DNA from: Burkholderiaceae bacterium
GTDB taxonomy: Bacteria > Pseudomonadota > Gammaproteobacteria > Burkholderiales > Burkholderiaceae_D
Length of the DNA stretch: 37,585 nt
Reading direction: 5' to 3'
NCBI GenBank assembly: GCA_031291325.1
Contig: JARLJG010000009.1
Span: 1-37,585, forward strand
Under the pieces are notes generated by a model. The model was not told where the DNA came from, made no database searches, and worked only from the letters and a program-made list of their open reading frames with translations. Of the stretch, positions 1 to 9,122 are shown in pieces; the first letter of the stretch is position 1; the number at the start of each line of letters is the position of its first letter. The position numbers and the translations under genes were made by a program.

Positions 1-12
1 CGGCGAAGGGGG

Positions 13-26
13 CAACCCATGGGTTG
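13..26. repeat. Short perfect palindrome
   Basis: A 14-base perfect palindrome (CAACCCATGGGTTG) lies at the window edge in the 138-base stretch before the first gene. It could be part of a terminator or operator for a gene outside the window. Nothing else coding is convincing in bases 1-138. Confidence 0.3.
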
Positions 27-50
27 TCAAAGCGCGCACCCGCTCTTGGT

Positions 51-79
51 ATGCCCGCCGGCGCGGGAACGACGGAGGG
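51..79 (+). repeat. REP-like dispersed palindromic repeat, degenerate copy
   Basis: The stretch has an imperfect inverted repeat (CCCGCC...GCGGG) followed by GGAACGACGGAGGG. The same right half, GCGGGAACGACGGAGGG, recurs at about 29932-29948. Two well-separated copies mark a dispersed intergenic repeat of the REP/BIME kind common in proteobacteria. It sits just downstream of the leftward sugar-kinase gene. Confidence 0.55.
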
Positions 80-138
80 TTGCGTTGGAGCTAACTGACT
101 TGCCCACAAAAAGCCGGCACAACCCAATAAACGAAAGC

Positions 139-1071
139 CTACAAACGATAGCCGAATGCCGACTCGAAGCGCTCGTCGATTTCAGCGCGCGTTGGCCGAT
201 GGTTTTGCCCGCCTTGATGCGCGATCTTGATGGCGCCCATCAGGCTCGACAGGCGGCCAGTGGTTTCCCAATCCATCCCGCAGGTCAAGCCGTGCAAGAT
301 GCCGGCGCGGAAGGCATCGCCGCAGCCGGTTGGGTCGATTGCCTGCTCGACCTTGACCGCTGGAATATCCAGGTGCTGGCCGCCGGTATACACATGTGCG
401 CCCAACTCGCCGCGCGTCACGATCAAGGCGCTGACACGCTTGGCGATGTCGGCCAGGCTGAGGCCAGTGCGTTCGACCAACAGTTCGGCTTCGTAGTCGT
501 TGAGCGCGACGTAGGTGGCGAGATCGATGAAGTGTTCCAGCTCAGCGCCGTCGAACATCGGCAAGCCTTGGCCGGGATCGAAGATGAACGGAATATTCAG
601 ATCCACGCATTGCTGCGCATGCAGCAGCATGCCGTCGCGTCCGTCGGGCGCAACGATCGCGAATTTTGCCGTGCCTGCGTCGGCGACTGGAATTTCATGG
701 GCGAACGACATTGCGCCAGGGTGAAATGCGGAGATCTGATTGCCGTCGATATCGGTCGTGATGAAGGCCTGCGCGGTAAATGAGGTCTCGATCGTCTTGA
801 TGCAGCGGCGCGAGATGGCGAGTTTGTCCAACCGCTCCAGATAGGGGCCGCCGTCCTGGCCTATGGTCGCCATGATTAACGGATCGCCGCCCAGCAATCG
901 CAAGTTATAGGCGATATTGCCGGCGCAGCCGCCGAATTCCCGGCGCATCGATGGCACCAGGAACGACACGTTAATCTTGTGCAATTGGTCGGCCAGCAAG
1001 GCTTCGGAAAAGCGCCCGTGAAACGACATGATGGTGTCGTAGGCAATGGAGCCGCAAATGAGAGATGTCAT
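139..1071 (-). CDS. PfkB-family carbohydrate/nucleoside kinase
   Basis: This 310-residue protein is a ribokinase-fold sugar or nucleoside kinase, transferring phosphate from ATP in the cytoplasm. The N-terminal half carries the glycine-rich substrate motif GGCAGNIAYNLRLLGG at about residues 47-62. The C-terminal signature DPTGCGDAF ends in the presumed catalytic base Asp252, with the anion-hole GCGD at 249-252. Length matches the family. The start MTSLICGSIAYDTIM is the normal family beginning. Relatives in betaproteobacteria are often called adenosine kinase, but the substrate cannot be read from sequence. It follows the DUF3426 gene on the same strand after a gap of about 40 bases and may be co-transcribed with it. 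Confidence 0.9.
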   Translation of the reverse strand: MTSLICGSIAYDTIMSFHGRFSEALLADQLHKINVSFLVPSMRREFGGCAGNIAYNLRLLGGDPLIMATIGQDGGPYLERLDKLAISRRCIKTIETSFTAQAFITTDIDGNQISAFHPGAMSFAHEIPVADAGTAKFAIVAPDGRDGMLLHAQQCVDLNIPFIFDPGQGLPMFDGAELEHFIDLATYVALNDYEAELLVERTGLSLADIAKRVSALIVTRGELGAHVYTGGQHLDIPAVKVEQAIDPTGCGDAFRAGILHGLTCGMDWETTGRLSSLMGAIKIAHQGGQNHRPTRAEIDERFESAFGYRL

Positions 1072-1112
1072 GACGATGTCGTTAGGTGGGGAAGCGATTG
1101 GAGAGCGGGCGT

Positions 1113-2411
1113 CTAGGGATAGAATACCCCGACATGGTAGCCGGACGGCTTGACGCCGGAAAATTCGAGGTAGAGCTTGATTGCCGGTTCGGAATTGGAC
1201 GCAATGCCCTTCTTTTCATCCTGGCCGGCCGGCAGGTAATCGTGCGGCGCAAACACGCGCCGCGACAGCAGCGTGTTGTTGGCGTCGTTCAAGGTCAATT
1301 CCAGATACGGCCAAGCCTGCACGGTCGTGCTGGAATTGCGCAGCAACATCGATAATTCGGACGCATCCTTGTTGGCGGGCAGCGTCTCGAGCGTATCGGA
1401 CTCGATCGTAATCGCTTCGATTTGCGCCGGCAATTCGATTCTGCAATCGAGCCAGGTGCATGCAGCCGCCAACAGCGGTTTGGCCTCTGGAACACGTGCG
1501 GCGAGTTGATCGCGAAAAGCATAGGTCGCCTGGCCCAATCCAGCCAACAACAGGACGAACGAGCCGCACCACATTGCGATGCGCATTTTCCGCCCGAGCG
1601 TTTGCTTGCGTCGGCCTTGCTTGACGAATTCGGGTTCGTCCGGCTCGGAAATTTCTTCATCCGGCTCCGGCGTTGCCTCTGCCGTCGGATGCGCAGCGCC
1701 GGCCTTGGCTTTCTTCTTGCTGCCGCGCAGCGGCTTGCGCTTCAACTCGTCGATCACTTGGTCGAGCGGATCGGGGCCGTCGTCAGCCGCCACTGGCGCT
1801 GGTTCGTCGACTGCGTCGATTGCCTCGCTGTCCGATTCTGCGGACGGCTCCGTATCGCTGAAATCGATCAAGGTCATGCGTTGCAGCGGGTCTTCCGGCT
1901 GCGCTTCGGTTGCGCCGGCTGCTTGCTCACCGGGCGCATTGTTTTGTCGCGGGACTTCGACGAAATCGACGAATTCGACCGCCTCGGCAGCCGGCTGTTC
2001 CGGCTCGGGCTCGTCTTCGGGGGCAGCTTCAGGTGCGACGGGCGATTCCGGCTCCGCTTCGGGATGCGGCTCCGGGTAAATGAAGTCGAGCGCGGCAGCG
2101 GTCGGTGCCGGGGTGGAAACCAGGATCGATATCGGGATTCCGGCGCTGGCGCTATCGTCCTGCGGCGCATAGGTCGATGCAGCGGCAGGCGTCGCTGCCG
2201 GCGCCGGCATGGCGATCCTGGGGGCGTCAGGCTCTTTGAGCGGCGTCGGTGTCGCCTGCGCGGGCGCACTGTCGGCGGGCAGCAAATGTTCGACGCCGTT
2301 GAAGATTTCCTTGCACGCGCCGCAACGCACCAGGCCCGCACGCAACTTCAGTTGATCCTGCGCGACGCGGAAGGTTGTTTTGCAATGCGGGCATTGGGTC
2401 GCTAAGGCCAT
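1113..2411 (-). CDS. Zinc-ribbon and DUF3426 membrane protein
   Basis: This 432-residue protein starts with a zinc-ribbon of the MJ0042 type, with Cys7, Cys10, Cys30 and Cys33 as likely metal ligands. A long low-complexity linker rich in Pro, Ala and Glu follows (about residues 50-270). One membrane segment is at about 276-299, and a DUF3426 domain extends to the C-terminus. It is therefore probably an inner-membrane protein with the zinc ribbon in the cytoplasm and DUF3426 outside. It lies 6 bases downstream of prmA. This accB-accC-prmA-DUF3426 order is common in Burkholderiales. Its function is unknown. Confidence 0.88.
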   Translation of the reverse strand: MALATQCPHCKTTFRVAQDQLKLRAGLVRCGACKEIFNGVEHLLPADSAPAQATPTPLKEPDAPRIAMPAPAATPAAASTYAPQDDSASAGIPISILVSTPAPTAAALDFIYPEPHPEAEPESPVAPEAAPEDEPEPEQPAAEAVEFVDFVEVPRQNNAPGEQAAGATEAQPEDPLQRMTLIDFSDTEPSAESDSEAIDAVDEPAPVAADDGPDPLDQVIDELKRKPLRGSKKKAKAGAAHPTAEATPEPDEEISEPDEPEFVKQGRRKQTLGRKMRIAMWCGSFVLLLAGLGQATYAFRDQLAARVPEAKPLLAAACTWLDCRIELPAQIEAITIESDTLETLPANKDASELSMLLRNSSTTVQAWPYLELTLNDANNTLLSRRVFAPHDYLPAGQDEKKGIASNSEPAIKLYLEFSGVKPSGYHVGVFYP

Positions 2412-2417
2412 GTATGC

Positions 2418-3335
2418 TTAGGTGCTTGGGCGTTGTCCGGATAAGGCAACCCAGCCGTCGCGCTCGGCCCAGACTGCCAGCTTTATAAAGGGTGCGTAGG
2501 CAGCGGCCACTTCATCTGCCTGACGGGCCAGCACGCCCGACAAGACCAGGGACCCGCCCGCCGCGACCCGTCCTGCCAGCATCGGCGCCATCAGCTTCAA
2601 CGGGCCGGAAAGGATATTGGCCACCACCACGTCGAATTTCTCTTGCGGCATCCGATTTTCAAATGCCTCCGGCAAATCATAGTCGATCTCGCAACGATTG
2701 CGAAGGGAATTGTCGCGCGCCGATTCGATTGCCTGCGGGTCGATATCGACGCCGACCACGGCGTTCGCGCCCAATTTTTTCGCCACCATCGCCAGGATGC
2801 CGGAGCCGCAGCCGTAATCCAATACCGACAATTGCGCGGGCGCATGCGCTTCCAGCCATTCCATGCACAAGCGGGTGGTCGGATGGCTGCCGGTGCCGAA
2901 GGCCAGGCCGGGGTCCAACTCCAGGATCAACGCATCCGGGTCCGGCGCCTGATGCCAACTCGGCACCACCCAGATATTCTTGCCGATGTGGATCGGCTCG
3001 AATTGCGATTGCGTCAGTCGCACCCAGTCCTGGTCGGCCACTTCGCGCAGCGTGTAGGCCGGAAGCGACGCTGCGCCCAGTCCGATCGCCTGCGCGGCGG
3101 CAGCGACGATGGCTGCATGGTCGGCATCGCTTTCGGTCAATGCCACCACGCGGCTGCGTTCCCATGCCGCCGCGCCCGGTTCCATGCCCGGCTCGCCGAA
3201 CAAGGGTTGCTCGGCTTCGGTGCCCAGATCGGCATCCTCGACCGAGACCGACAGCGCGCCCGCTTCCATCAACGCGTCGGAGATCGTTTCCGCATGGTCG
3301 CGCGCGATTTCGATGACGATTTCAATCCAGGCCAT
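2418..3335 (-). CDS. prmA: Ribosomal protein L11 methyltransferase
   Basis: PrmA methylates ribosomal protein L11 using S-adenosylmethionine. The 305-residue product has the PrmA N-terminal domain (starting [10 protein letters not shown]) and then a class I methyltransferase fold. Visible motifs are the SAM-binding motif [18 protein letters not shown], the acidic loop [14 protein letters not shown] and [10 protein letters not shown]. The frame is open far upstream, but that extension overlaps accC in another frame and has no family similarity, so the ATG at 3335 is chosen. It lies 17 bases after accC on the same strand, so accBC-prmA look like one transcription unit. Confidence 0.95.
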   Translation of the reverse strand: MAWIEIVIEIARDHAETISDALMEAGALSVSVEDADLGTEAEQPLFGEPGMEPGAAAWERSRVVALTESDADHAAIVAAAAQAIGLGAASLPAYTLREVADQDWVRLTQSQFEPIHIGKNIWVVPSWHQAPDPDALILELDPGLAFGTGSHPTTRLCMEWLEAHAPAQLSVLDYGCGSGILAMVAKKLGANAVVGVDIDPQAIESARDNSLRNRCEIDYDLPEAFENRMPQEKFDVVVANILSGPLKLMAPMLAGRVAAGGSLVLSGVLARQADEVAAAYAPFIKLAVWAERDGWVALSGQRPST

Positions 3336-3352
3336 AAGATCCGTCCGCGCCG

Positions 3353-4735
3353 TCAGGAAGCGGTGTCGGCAGGCTCGTCTTTCGACAAGGTCGGCTTGGC
3401 GGCCAGCTTTTGCTCGAGATAATGGATATTGGTGCCGCCTTCGATGAAGCGGGCATCGATCATCAATTCGCGATGCAGCGGGATATTGGTCTGGATGCCT
3501 TCGACCACCATTTCCGACAGCGCAATCTGCATGCGGCGGATCGCCTGGTCGCGCGTGGCGCCATAGGCGATGACCTTGCCGACCATCGAGTCGTAGTGCG
3601 GCGGCACATAGTAGCCGGCGTAGGCGTGCGAATCGACCCGGATGCCAGGGCCGCCCGGCGCATGCCAGGAAATGATTTTGCCCGGTGAAGGCGTAAACTT
3701 GAACGGGTCTTCGGCATTGATGCGGCACTCGATCGCGTGGCCCTTGAGTTCGATATCGCGCTGGCGGAAACTCAGTTTTTCGCCGGCGGCGATGCGGATC
3801 TGCTCTTGCACGATGTCGACACCGGTAATCATTTCCGTCACCGGATGCTCGACTTGCACGCGCGTATTCATTTCGATGAAATAGAATTCGCCGTTTTCGT
3901 ACAGGAATTCGAAGGTTCCCGCGCCGCGATAACCCATCTTGCGGCAAGCTTCGGCGCAACGGTCGCCGATGCGCTCGATGATCTTGCGCGGAATGCCGGG
4001 CGCCGGCGCTTCCTCGATGACTTTTTGGTGGCGTCGCTGCATCGAGCAGTCGCGCTCGCCCAGCCACACGGCATTCTTGAATTCGTCGGCCAGCACCTGG
4101 ATTTCCACGTGGCGCGGATTTTCCAGATACTTCTCCATATACACTTCCGGGTTGCCGAAGGCAGCGCCGGCTTCCGTCTTGGTCAAGGTCACGGCGTTCA
4201 ATAGCGCCGCTTCGGTATGCACGACGCGCATGCCGCGTCCGCCGCCGCCGCCGGCTGCCTTGATGATGACCGGGTAGCCGATTTTGCGCGCGATGCGCAC
4301 GATTTCTTTCGGATCGTCAGGCAGCGCGCCTTCGGAACCCGGCACGCAGGGCACGCCGGAGCGGATCATCGCCTGCTTGGCCGACACCTTGTCGCCCATC
4401 AGGCGGATCGTATCCGAGCGCGGCCCGATGAAGACGAAACCGGATTGCTCGACGCGTTCGGCAAAGTCGGCGTTTTCCGACAAAAAGCCATAGCCCGGAT
4501 GGATCGCCTGCGCGTCCGTCACTTCGGCTGCGCTGATGATGGCGGGCATATTCAGGTAGCTTAACGCGGATGGCGCCGGCCCGATGCAGACCGACTCGTC
4601 GGCTAGCTTTACATACTTGGCCTCGCGGTCGGCTTCGGAATGAACGACTACGGTTTTGATGCCCATTTCGCGGCAGGCGCGCTGGATCCGCAACGCGATT
4701 TCACCACGATTGGCAATGAGAATTTTTTCAAACAT
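3353..4735 (-). CDS. accC: Acetyl-CoA carboxylase, biotin carboxylase subunit
   Basis: AccC carboxylates biotin on AccB with ATP and bicarbonate, the first step of fatty acid synthesis. The 460-residue protein begins [17 protein letters not shown], the family's usual N-terminus. It contains the ATP-grasp glycine loop [14 protein letters not shown] and the catalytic region [16 protein letters not shown]. An in-frame extension to 4837 exists but has no family similarity, so the start is placed at 4735. None of the candidate starts (4837, 4816, 4735) has a Shine-Dalgarno sequence. The bases just before the chosen ATG instead read CACCTCCTTT in the mRNA sense, which resembles the 3' end of 16S rRNA. 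It is 107 bases downstream of accB. Confidence 0.96.
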   Translation of the reverse strand: MFEKILIANRGEIALRIQRACREMGIKTVVVHSEADREAKYVKLADESVCIGPAPSALSYLNMPAIISAAEVTDAQAIHPGYGFLSENADFAERVEQSGFVFIGPRSDTIRLMGDKVSAKQAMIRSGVPCVPGSEGALPDDPKEIVRIARKIGYPVIIKAAGGGGGRGMRVVHTEAALLNAVTLTKTEAGAAFGNPEVYMEKYLENPRHVEIQVLADEFKNAVWLGERDCSMQRRHQKVIEEAPAPGIPRKIIERIGDRCAEACRKMGYRGAGTFEFLYENGEFYFIEMNTRVQVEHPVTEMITGVDIVQEQIRIAAGEKLSFRQRDIELKGHAIECRINAEDPFKFTPSPGKIISWHAPGGPGIRVDSHAYAGYYVPPHYDSMVGKVIAYGATRDQAIRRMQIALSEMVVEGIQTNIPLHRELMIDARFIEGGTNIHYLEQKLAAKPTLSKDEPADTAS

Positions 4736-4745
4736 AAAGGAGGTG
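4736..4745 (-). promoter_or_regulatory. Anti-Shine-Dalgarno-like sequence before accC
   Basis: Directly before the accC ATG the mRNA strand reads CACCTCCTTT, identical to the conserved 3' tail of bacterial 16S rRNA. It is not a ribosome-binding site; it is the complement of one. It could pair with a Shine-Dalgarno sequence in the same or another transcript, but this is inference. Confidence 0.3.
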
Positions 4746-4842
4746 CCTGACGACGTTATTGGGACATGGACGCGCTCGGACAAGAGATCCGCGCGTTGAG
4801 ATTGCTCGACGTTCATGGGAGTGAGCGTCGGGCGCATGCCAT

Positions 4843-5304
4843 CTATGCGATCACAAACAACGGTTGGCCGAATTCCACCGGCTGGCCGTTTTCTACCAGG
4901 ATTTGTTTGATCACACCGCTTGCATCGGCGTCGATCTCATTCAATAATTTCATCGCTTCGATAATGCACAGCGTGTCGCCTTCCTTGACGCTGGCGCCAA
5001 CTTCGACAAACGGCGGCGATCCCGGGGCGGAGGAACGGTAGAAAGTGCCGACCATCGGCGACTTGACCACGTGGCCCGGCGCTTCCGCAGGGACGTCGCT
5101 GACAGCGGCAGCAGGCGCGGATGGCGCGGCGGCGTACTGTGGCGCATACTGCATGCCTTGCGGCTGCATCATCACCATTTGATTTTGCGGCGCAGGCCCG
5201 GATTTGACGATGCGTACCTTGCTTTCGCCTTCGGTCACTTCCAGTTCGGCGATGTCCGATTCGGCGACCAGGTCGATCAGCGTCTTTAATTTTCTTAGAT
5301 CCAT
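4843..5304 (-). CDS. accB: Acetyl-CoA carboxylase, biotin carboxyl carrier protein
   Basis: AccB carries the covalently bound biotin that AccC carboxylates. The 153-residue product starts [18 protein letters not shown], has a Pro/Ala-rich linker in the middle, and ends with a biotinyl domain. The motif EAMKLLNEI places the biotinylated lysine at Lys119. An in-frame upstream start at 5352 is rejected because it falls on the -10 box of the likely promoter and adds non-family sequence. It is the first gene of an accB-accC-prmA unit reading left. Confidence 0.96.
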   Translation of the reverse strand: MDLRKLKTLIDLVAESDIAELEVTEGESKVRIVKSGPAPQNQMVMMQPQGMQYAPQYAAAPSAPAAAVSDVPAEAPGHVVKSPMVGTFYRSSAPGSPPFVEVGASVKEGDTLCIIEAMKLLNEIDADASGVIKQILVENGQPVEFGQPLFVIA

Positions 5305-5351
5305 GTGAAGTCCCTTGGAATTTAATTTTTCTTGCGAGTGGAATTTTGGCA

Positions 5352-5379
5352 ATTATAAGCCAAATGCAAGAAGATGCAA
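5352..5379 (-). promoter_or_regulatory. Sigma-70 type promoter for accBC
   Basis: On the minus strand a perfect TATAAT (plus 5352-5357) is preceded by TTGCAT (plus 5374-5379) with a 16-base spacer. The predicted transcript would start near 5345 and carry a leader of about 40 bases to accB. The -35 region lies inside a tandem 10-base repeat. Confidence 0.6.
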
Positions 5380-5384
5380 GAAGA
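5365..5384. repeat. Tandem 10-base direct repeat upstream of accB
   Basis: TGCAAGAAGA occurs twice head to tail. The repeat overlaps the -35 box of the likely accB promoter, so it could be a binding site or simple slippage. Confidence 0.5.
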
Positions 5385-5400
5385 TAGCGGGAATTAAAGT

Positions 5401-5832
5401 CTATTTGGTGAAATAGCCGATTGCCGCGCGGTAACCTTCGGTACCCAGGCCGCAAATGACGCCGACAGCGATATCGGATAAATAAGAATGCTGCCGAAAT
5501 GTTTCGCGCCGATGCACATTGGAAATATGCACCTCGATGAACGGGATCGCGACCGCCGCCAATGCATCGCGCAATGCCACGCTCGTATGGGTCAAGCCGC
5601 CGGGATTGATGACAATCGCGTCCACGCCTTCGTTGCGGGCCAGGTGGATTCGATCTATCAACGCGCCTTCGTGATTGCTCTGGAAGCTGTTTAAGCGCAC
5701 GCCTGCGGCTGTCGCCTGCGTTTGCGCTGCGCGTTCAACGTCGTCCAGCGTTTCCGATCCATAGACAGCCGGTTCCCGCGTGCCGAGCAGGTTCAGGTTT
5801 GGTCCATTGATCAGAAGTATATTTTTTGCCAT
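5401..5832 (-). CDS. aroQ: Type II 3-dehydroquinate dehydratase
   Basis: AroQ removes water from 3-dehydroquinate to give 3-dehydroshikimate in the shikimate pathway. The 143-residue length is typical of the small dodecameric type II enzyme. The signature [13 protein letters not shown] is at residues 9-21, with likely catalytic Arg19 and Tyr24, and the substrate-binding segment [18 protein letters not shown] is present. It precedes accB on the same strand with about 96 bases between them. The likely accB promoter lies in that gap, so accB can be transcribed independently. Confidence 0.95.
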   Translation of the reverse strand: MAKNILLINGPNLNLLGTREPAVYGSETLDDVERAAQTQATAAGVRLNSFQSNHEGALIDRIHLARNEGVDAIVINPGGLTHTSVALRDALAAVAIPFIEVHISNVHRRETFRQHSYLSDIAVGVICGLGTEGYRAAIGYFTK

Positions 5833-5926
5833 GTAAATGCAACTCGGATTAACGAGGATGCGCGCATTTTGCCGCTAAATGCCATTGCTTGGCAAGGAGA
5901 AAACTTGGTTGATTGATATTTTGATA

Positions 5927-6448
5927 TTAAAAGGCGGCAAGATCGTGCTTTACTTCATCCATCTTCAAACGTCCCAGATAAGTCTTCTTGATTTGACCAT
6001 TTGGGCCGATCAAGACGCTAAACGGCAACCCGCCTGCTTCGTCGCCGAACTTGCGCATTTGCGCGGAGCCGGTCGCTTCAGCCACGTACAGAGGATAGCT
6101 GATTTTGAGTTTTGTCGAAAATTCCTGGATATTGGCGGCTGAATCGATGCCGATACCGATAATTTGCAAATTTTTTATCTTGCCGTCCAGTTGCAATGCA
6201 GACAGTTCCGGCATTTCCTGGACGCAAGGTGTGCACCACGTCGCCCAAAAATTGACCAGAAGGATCTTGCCTTTCCATTGAGCAAGCGATTGCATCTGAT
6301 TATGTTGATCCGGCAGCGAAGTCGCCAGCAGTTCCGTGACAGCGGTAGTCGGCGGGGTTCCTGCTTCGACGCGTTGATTGCCAAAATAAGCGCCAATAGC
6401 GGTAAATAGAATGGCGATAAAGACAAAAAGGATAAGGTTTCGTTTCAT
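5927..6448 (-). CDS. TlpA-family thiol:disulfide oxidoreductase
   Basis: This is a 173-residue thioredoxin-fold protein held in the inner membrane by an N-terminal segment (about residues 4-22) and facing the periplasm. The active site is Cys72-Thr-Pro-Cys75 within NFWATWCTPCVQEMPEL, as in TlpA/ResA reductases that reduce disulfides, for example during cytochrome c maturation. A cis-Pro region follows (GGLPFSVLI). Its start overlaps the stop of the upstream gene by four bases, which indicates translational coupling. The exact partner protein cannot be read from the sequence. Confidence 0.88.
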   Translation of the reverse strand: MKRNLILFVFIAILFTAIGAYFGNQRVEAGTPPTTAVTELLATSLPDQHNQMQSLAQWKGKILLVNFWATWCTPCVQEMPELSALQLDGKIKNLQIIGIGIDSAANIQEFSTKLKISYPLYVAEATGSAQMRKFGDEAGGLPFSVLIGPNGQIKKTYLGRLKMDEVKHDLAAF

Positions 6449-7059
6449 GACGTAGTTTCTTCGGAAATAAGTTGGCGCAGCGTTTCGGCGTCGGCGCGTT
6501 CCGAGCGCTTTTCCGCTCCCGTCTTGAATGCGCCACGCATATCGTCGAATTCATATAAGGCTAGATGAATTCCTTCGTTTTGCCACATAAAGCTGACGGT
6601 CTCGACGCGCTTATTACGGTTATTAAAATGCAATGATTCGGACGTTTCAAATGAGATGTTGCGATTGATGAGGTAAATTTCGACCTCTTTCGCGCTGTCG
6701 GAAAACAATTGGAGATGGATGTCGGAGTGTTCACCGGCTGTTCCATTCAAGACAGCGCCGGTCAAATACGGCTTGAATTGCGCCAATTCCTCCATCAACT
6801 TCAACGCCAGCTTGCGTAGATGCAATAAGCGCGCCGGCTGCGTATCCCCATAAAACAATTGATTGTATGCCCGAACCTCTTCCTCTACCTGCGCGTTATC
6901 GGGCAAGGCATCGCTGCTTGTCCTGCGCTCGCCTAGGATTTGCTTGGCCGCCTTGCGCTTGGCGGTGTGGTAGTCGCAGCCGTCTTCGGCAATCATGCGG
7001 GCGGCAGCGGCGGCGATTTCGGCGCGCAGCAAGTCGGTATCGGATTGAAATGCTGCCAT
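6445..7059 (-). CDS. Conserved protein of unknown function beside mpl
   Basis: This 204-residue soluble protein has no signal peptide or membrane segment. The N-terminal part is helical and charged (LLRAEIAAAAARMIAEDG), and the central part (about residues 95-140) has GAVLNGTAGEHSDIHLQLFS followed by alternating strands. That layout vaguely resembles a nucleotidyltransferase fold, but I cannot assign catalytic residues. From memory, related Burkholderiales genes next to mpl have sometimes carried the name UDP-N-acetylmuramate-alanine ligase, probably copied from the neighbour; this sequence has no Mur-ligase motif. It is divergent from mpl and translationally coupled to the TlpA-like gene. 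Confidence 0.8.
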   Translation of the reverse strand: MAAFQSDTDLLRAEIAAAAARMIAEDGCDYHTAKRKAAKQILGERRTSSDALPDNAQVEEEVRAYNQLFYGDTQPARLLHLRKLALKLMEELAQFKPYLTGAVLNGTAGEHSDIHLQLFSDSAKEVEIYLINRNISFETSESLHFNNRNKRVETVSFMWQNEGIHLALYEFDDMRGAFKTGAEKRSERADAETLRQLISEETTS

Positions 7060-7161
7060 TTGGTCTATTCAGGGTGCTTTTAGATTAAATCGGCAGGGTG
7101 CGCAAAACCAGCACGATGCGGGTCGGGTAAAATCTCGGTATTGAATTTTTCAAATTGTACA

Positions 7162-8541
7162 ATGCATATCCACATCCTAGGTATTTGCGGCACGTTTATG
7201 GGCGGACTGGCGGTATTGGCCAAACAAGCCGGGCACACCGTTACCGGCTGCGACGCCAACGTCTATCCGCCGATGAGCACGCAGCTGGAAGCGCAGGGTA
7301 TCAAGCTGATCGAGGGTTTCGGCCCCGAACAAGTCGACTTGCGGCCCGATTTATTCGTGATCGGCAACGTCGTCTCGCGCGGCAATCCGCTGATGGAAGA
7401 AATCCTCAACCGGAATTTGCCCTACACGTCCGGGCCGCAGTGGATCGGCGAGCACATACTATATGACAAGTGGGTGCTGGCGGTCGCCGGCACGCATGGC
7501 AAAACCACGACTTCGTCGATGCTGGCCTGGATTTTGGAAGATGCCGGCTATCGACCGGGCTTCTTGATCGGCGGCGTGCCGTTGAACTTCGGTATTTCGG
7601 CGCGCTTGTCGGGTCCGGAAGCGGATTCCAGCTTTTTCGTCATCGAAGCGGACGAGTACGACACCGCGTTTTTCGACAAGCGCAGCAAGTTTGTGCACTA
7701 TCGCGCCAAGACCGCGATCTTGAATAACCTGGAATACGATCACGCCGACATCTTCCCGGACCTGGGGGCGATCGAAACGCAGTTCCATCATCTGGTGCGC
7801 ACCGTTCCCGGCGTTGGCCGCGTCGTCGCCAATGCGGAAGAAGAATCGCTGCGGCGCGTGCTCAAGCGCGGCTGCTGGAGCGAGCTCGAATGGTTCGGCA
7901 ATGGCGATGGCTCGCATTGGGCATTGCAGGAAATCGACGACGGCACGTTCGAGGTGAGCTTCAAAGGGGACGCGCAAGGCCGCGTTTGCTGGTCGCTCTC
8001 CGGTCGCCATAACCAGATGAATGCGCTGGCAGCGATTGCTGCCGCGCGCCATGTCGGCGTGCTGCCGGCGCAAGCGATCGAGTCGTTGGCGCGCTTCGAG
8101 AACGTCAAGCGCCGTCTGGAAGTGCGCGGCGCGGTCGCCGGCGTCACGGTATACGACGATTTCGCCCATCATCCGACTGCGATTGCCACTACCATCGCCG
8201 GCTTGCGCAAGAAAGTCGGCGCGGCGCGCATCCTGGCGGTGCTGGAGCCGCGCTCGAACACGATGAAACTGGGCACCATGAAGAGTGCGCTGCCGGGCAG
8301 TCTGGATAAGGCCGACTTGGTCTTCGGCTATGGCGCGAAAGGCGCGGGCAAGGACGCGTTGGGCTGGAATCTTGGCGAGGCCTTGCTGCCGCTGGGCGAC
8401 AAGGCTGCGGCTTTCGACGAATTGGATAAGCTGGTGCAGGCGATAGTCGGCGCCGCCAAGCCGGGCGATCATATCCTGGTGATGAGCAATGGCGGTTTCG
8501 GCGGCGTGCATCGCAAGATCCTGGATGCGTTGGCGCCATGA
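7162..8541 (+). CDS. mpl: UDP-MurNAc:L-Ala-gamma-D-Glu-meso-DAP ligase
   Basis: Mpl recycles cell-wall peptide by joining the tripeptide L-Ala-D-Glu-meso-DAP to UDP-MurNAc. The 459-residue protein starts MHIHILGICGTFMGGLAV (nucleotide-binding Rossmann motif). It carries the Mur-ligase P-loop AGTHGKTTTSSM, the central motif EADEYDTAFFDKRSKF, and a C-terminal domain with YDDFAHHPTAI. An upstream in-frame TTG at 7141 adds seven residues without family support, so ATG 7162 is used. The stop overlaps the next gene by four bases (ATGA). Confidence 0.95.
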   Translation: MHIHILGICGTFMGGLAVLAKQAGHTVTGCDANVYPPMSTQLEAQGIKLIEGFGPEQVDLRPDLFVIGNVVSRGNPLMEEILNRNLPYTSGPQWIGEHILYDKWVLAVAGTHGKTTTSSMLAWILEDAGYRPGFLIGGVPLNFGISARLSGPEADSSFFVIEADEYDTAFFDKRSKFVHYRAKTAILNNLEYDHADIFPDLGAIETQFHHLVRTVPGVGRVVANAEEESLRRVLKRGCWSELEWFGNGDGSHWALQEIDDGTFEVSFKGDAQGRVCWSLSGRHNQMNALAAIAAARHVGVLPAQAIESLARFENVKRRLEVRGAVAGVTVYDDFAHHPTAIATTIAGLRKKVGAARILAVLEPRSNTMKLGTMKSALPGSLDKADLVFGYGAKGAGKDALGWNLGEALLPLGDKAAAFDELDKLVQAIVGAAKPGDHILVMSNGGFGGVHRKILDALAP

Positions 8542-9122
8542 TCCTCTATCTACATGGATTCCGTTCGTCGCCGCAATCGTTCAAGGCGCGTATTCTTGAC
8601 GAACGGATGCGCGCGCTCGGATTGGCGCACGACTTCCTTTGCCCGCAGTTGCCGGCCTCGCCCAAGGGGGCGATAGAAATGGCCTTGAGCCTGGTGCAAG
8701 GCGTTCCCGCTGCCGACTTGACGGTCGTCGGTTCGTCGCTGGGCGGCTATTACGCGAATTGGCTGGCCGAAAAGATCGGCTGCCGCGCCGTTTTGCTCAA
8801 TCCAGCAGTGCAGCCGCCCAGGGATTTGGAAAAATACGTCGGCGTGACGACCACCTTTCATACCAACGAGGTATTCGAGTTCAAAACCGAATATATCGAC
8901 GAGTTGCGGGCGCTGGCAGTGGCTGAAATCACGCTGCCGGAACGCTATTTCCTGATCGCCGCAACCGGCGACGAATTGCTGGATTGGCGCGAGGCGACGC
9001 GCCATTATGCCGGCGCGCATCATTGCGTGATCGAGGGCAGCGACCACGGGCTAAGCGAATTTGCCGATTATGCCGAGCGCGTGCTGGAATTTTGCGGCGT
9101 GCAAACCGGGGCCGGTTGCTGA
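8538..9122 (+). CDS. YqiA-like alpha/beta-hydrolase esterase
   Basis: This 194-residue protein belongs to the YqiA/YcfP family of small esterases. The sequence begins MILYLHGFRSSPQSFKA, with an oxyanion-hole HGF motif. The nucleophile elbow is GSSLGG, with Ser67 the likely nucleophile. A late GSDHGL segment supplies the likely catalytic His, and the acidic residue is probably in ATGDELLDW. It overlaps mpl by four bases and the next gene by one base, so the three genes are translationally coupled. The substrate is unknown. Confidence 0.88.
   Translation: MILYLHGFRSSPQSFKARILDERMRALGLAHDFLCPQLPASPKGAIEMALSLVQGVPAADLTVVGSSLGGYYANWLAEKIGCRAVLLNPAVQPPRDLEKYVGVTTTFHTNEVFEFKTEYIDELRALAVAEITLPERYFLIAATGDELLDWREATRHYAGAHHCVIEGSDHGLSEFADYAERVLEFCGVQTGAGC

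Noticed and set aside
2418-4067. 549-residue version of prmA
   Set aside because: The first 240 or so codons run out of frame through accC; the PrmA family start is at 3335.
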